Shown here in pieces: positions 62,086-64,000 of a stretch of 64,000 nucleotides of DNA. The stretch's first letter is position 1. The number at the start of each line of letters is the position of its first letter. The stretch lies in assembly GCA_001642005.1 (NCBI GenBank), contig LWCA01000028.1, positions 1 to 64,000 on the forward strand. The letters are read 5' to 3'. Origin of the DNA: Intoshia linei (lineage: Eukaryota; Orthonectida; Rhopaluridae). Below the pieces are notes generated by a model, which was not told where the DNA came from, did not search any database, and was given only the letters and a program-made list of their open reading frames with translations. The position numbers and the translations under genes were made by a program.

Positions 62086-63239
62086 ACACAATAGTTTTTC
62101 GCCAAACTGAACGTCTCCGTAATCAATGTTATCTTAAATATGGTCAAACTAAGATAAGCCCTCGGTATATTCTACTCATACATAGTTATAAATATTTATA
62201 TACAAATCGTATAGTAAAATTCAGTATCCTTTTGAGCACCCTCGTAGAGTTTTCAAATAAAATATCATAAATTTATCTTTATCATTATGGACGAAACTGA
62301 TTTAAATAGATATAAGTACATTAATACTATGATCAGAACATTAGAAACACCTCAGACTGTAATATGATTGTAAAAATATTACAAGTAATATGAACGGACA
62401 AATGGTCATTCATACTCTTCATGATACACATAAAAATAATTAAACAAAACAATACAAAGAAACTTTTTAAAAGATAATTTTAAAAAATATTTGATTTTGT
62501 ACTACAACAAATAATACACATTTTATACATCTTTATTAATACTTAAATTAGAGATCGGAAACCTTTTGCATCTAGTAAACCACTTTTCTATTTTTTACAG
62601 GTGTATTAGAAATAGTAGATATGACTAACGGGTACTAAATTTAAAAAAGGTTATGAAACCCTGAATTAGATATTTACGGACATAAGACAACGCTGCTTGT
62701 TCTACAACAACTATCTAATAATGGCAATAAAATTATGTTTTAAAATTTATAAAACGGTGCTACAACCGACAAGGCCACAGAAATATTATTATTATGGCGA
62801 ATAAGAGATTTCACTATTTCAGACAGAGACAGTATTTCATCACTGTTTAGAAAAAAATTTAACAAAAAAAACAACACTACGTGAATTTTTTTGTTTTTAT
62901 GGGTTAAAAAAAAATCGCCCTAATTATAACCTATCAAGATCTGATTAACCAATACGTAGACCAACATTTGACAACTACATTGGTTATCAAATCAGCTATT
63001 CCCGGACTCACAAAATCAATTCAACGTTAATACTTAAAGTTAAAATAAGAGATTTTGCCAATCTAAGGTATCTAGAAATTTTCAACACAAAATTAAAAAA
63101 AATTAAATTGGTATATTCTTCATACTCAAAATCACTTTCCTTACTCTTGACAAATAAGATGAAAGCAATGATTGAATTTTTCCAACGTTTCAATTATACC
63201 AATCTCTACAAATATCACTCCATTTGATATTATTATAGA

Positions 63240-63647
63240 ATGTTGACAGAATTTAGAGCCTACGCGTCATCCAAACAGCTGAAGATGGTGGCCGCTTGTG
63301 TAGACTTCTTGTTTATGGCGTCGCGAGATAAAACTTACACAGCTTTGAGACTGGCCGCAATAGCAACAAGGTATTATGAACATGCATCCTTATCATTGAT
63401 GAAGGAGTTCATGATTGAGGGACGCATGGATTCATGTTTATGGTTTCATTCAGTGGCATCCACAAATGTATCAGACGAGTTGTGGAAGATAATGGAAGAT
63501 CCAGGGCTTAGTGAAAGAGACTCTCTTATACCATATTCAAAATCTATGATTATAGTAGCAAGAAGTCCATACTCATCGTCGGCGAATTCTTATTCTTATG
63601 TTAGCATGGCAACGTCCATGATTTCTATAGGACAAAGATGTTTATAA
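63240..63647 (+). pseudogene. Endogenous rhabdovirus-like nucleoprotein fragment
   Basis: A 135-residue open frame that begins inside what would be the middle of a viral nucleoprotein and stops early. The order of LRLAAIATRYYEHASL, a Trp/Phe-rich loop (CLWFHSV), a DSLIPY segment and ARSPYSSSANSYSYV matches the C-terminal half of mononegaviral, especially rhabdovirus-like, N proteins; the SPYS motif is the most specific. Codon and base use is much less AT-rich than the flanks (for example GATGGTGGCCGCTTGTGT), as expected of a viral insertion. Both ends are missing, so it is a truncated copy; the open frame suggests a recent insertion or retention. A hAT end begins directly downstream. Confidence 0.6.
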
Positions 63648-63654
63648 AAATTTG

Positions 63655-63855
63655 TTAAACGACATTGAAATTTGTAAAAACATTAATTCTAGTAATAAAT
63701 ATATATTTCATTTTCAGCAATTACTCGTGTTTATCACAAACTTTATGTCTCAATTTAGTTATTGTTTAGTTACGCAATTTTTTTATGTATTTTTTAAATT
63801 TTCGTCTCTAAGCAATATTAGTACGTTAAAAATAGTGTCGCACAGTGCGACTCGC
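63655..63855 (-). mobile_element. hAT end matching 13211-13400, inverted
   Basis: Read on the minus strand, 63855-63655 gives TATTTTTAACGTACTAATAT, then TTGCTTAGAGACGAAAAT, AACAATAACTAAATTGAGAC and GAGTAATTGCTGAAAATGAA, the same order as the plus strand at 13220-13345. It is a left end of the same hAT family, without its right end in view, adjoining the viral fragment. Confidence 0.75.
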
Positions 63856-64000
63856 ACTAGTTAAAATCACATCTTAGATTTAGAAAAATTTATGGTTCCT
63901 TATTTGAAAAGACAGGCATAGAATTCAATTAAAGACCCTCGCAATATATCTACCGCTATCGGATAATATACGAACTTACTTTCGCCTTTTAATTACCGAT

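Larger units (their letters stand above)
60124..64000. other. Transposon- and virus-derived stretch at the window end
   Basis: No intact host gene is supported. It holds a hAT fragment (60241-60640), a BED-finger ORF region (60933-62270), a virus-like nucleoprotein fragment (63240-63647) and a hAT end (63655-63855). 62300-63230 has only short broken frames; near 62630 the text GACTAACGGGTACTAAATTT resembles the reverse of 35075-35105, a shared element end. The missing kinase exons of the WNK-like gene, if present, lie beyond here or were not recognised. Confidence 0.5.

Noticed and set aside
1..64000. tRNA, rRNA and CRISPR arrays
   Set aside because: No tRNA-like A/B box pair with a foldable cloverleaf, no rRNA block, and no regularly spaced identical repeats were found; the arrays seen are degenerate minisatellites.

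Overview
The window is AT-rich animal nuclear DNA (long A/T runs, GT..AG introns, multi-exon genes). The proteins (Tret1-type sugar transporter, NPY/NPF-type GPCR, a single-copy amidated neuropeptide precursor, FKBP6/shutdown-like protein) point to an arthropod, most likely an insect; I cannot name the species. No rRNA, tRNA, CRISPR or bacterial-style operon was seen. The intron structure is striking: at least 18 reconstructed introns are only 34-41 nt, many exactly 37 nt, while others are swollen to 0.5-2.2 kb by repeats.

Layout. 2.8-5.2 kb (+): Kelch-repeat protein. 8.3-10.3 kb (+): DCAF4-like WD protein, flanked by an inverted repeat pair. 14.2-16.5 kb (+): FKBP6-like PPIase/TPR protein. 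17.3-18.7 kb (+): sugar transporter. 19.3-19.7 kb (+): small EF-hand protein, convergent with ATG13 (19.8-23.8 kb, -). 25.9-30.9 kb (-): DOT1L-like H3K79 methyltransferase. 32.6-37.7 kb (+): EFHC1/2-like DM10 protein, whose stop lies 23 bp from the stop of convergent CTR9 (37.8-45.5 kb, -). 46.5-47.7 kb (+): NPY/NPF-type GPCR with altered signature motifs. 49.1-50.9 kb (+): EMC3, with its stop 21 bp from that of a convergent CLIC-like gene (51.0-52.5 kb, -) that has an apparent 1-nt frameshift. 52.65-53.0 kb (-): putative RFLamide-type neuropeptide precursor. 53.2-60.1 kb (-): a divergent WNK-like gene whose kinase N-terminal part is not visible. 60.1-64 kb: transposon debris and a rhabdovirus-like nucleoprotein fragment (endogenous viral element).

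The genes are ordinary housekeeping, chromatin and neuroendocrine genes rather than one pathway: CTR9 (Paf1 complex) and DOT1L both act in transcription-coupled chromatin modification, and the receptor and peptide precursor are neuroendocrine, but linkage alone does not show a joint role. The space between and inside genes is filled by hAT-type elements (several with 8-bp target duplications), a Tc1-like remnant, a dispersed foldback family and AT-rich minisatellite arrays. Exon boundaries were read by eye from splice signals, frame and family fit; most are good to a few bases, but none has transcript support.
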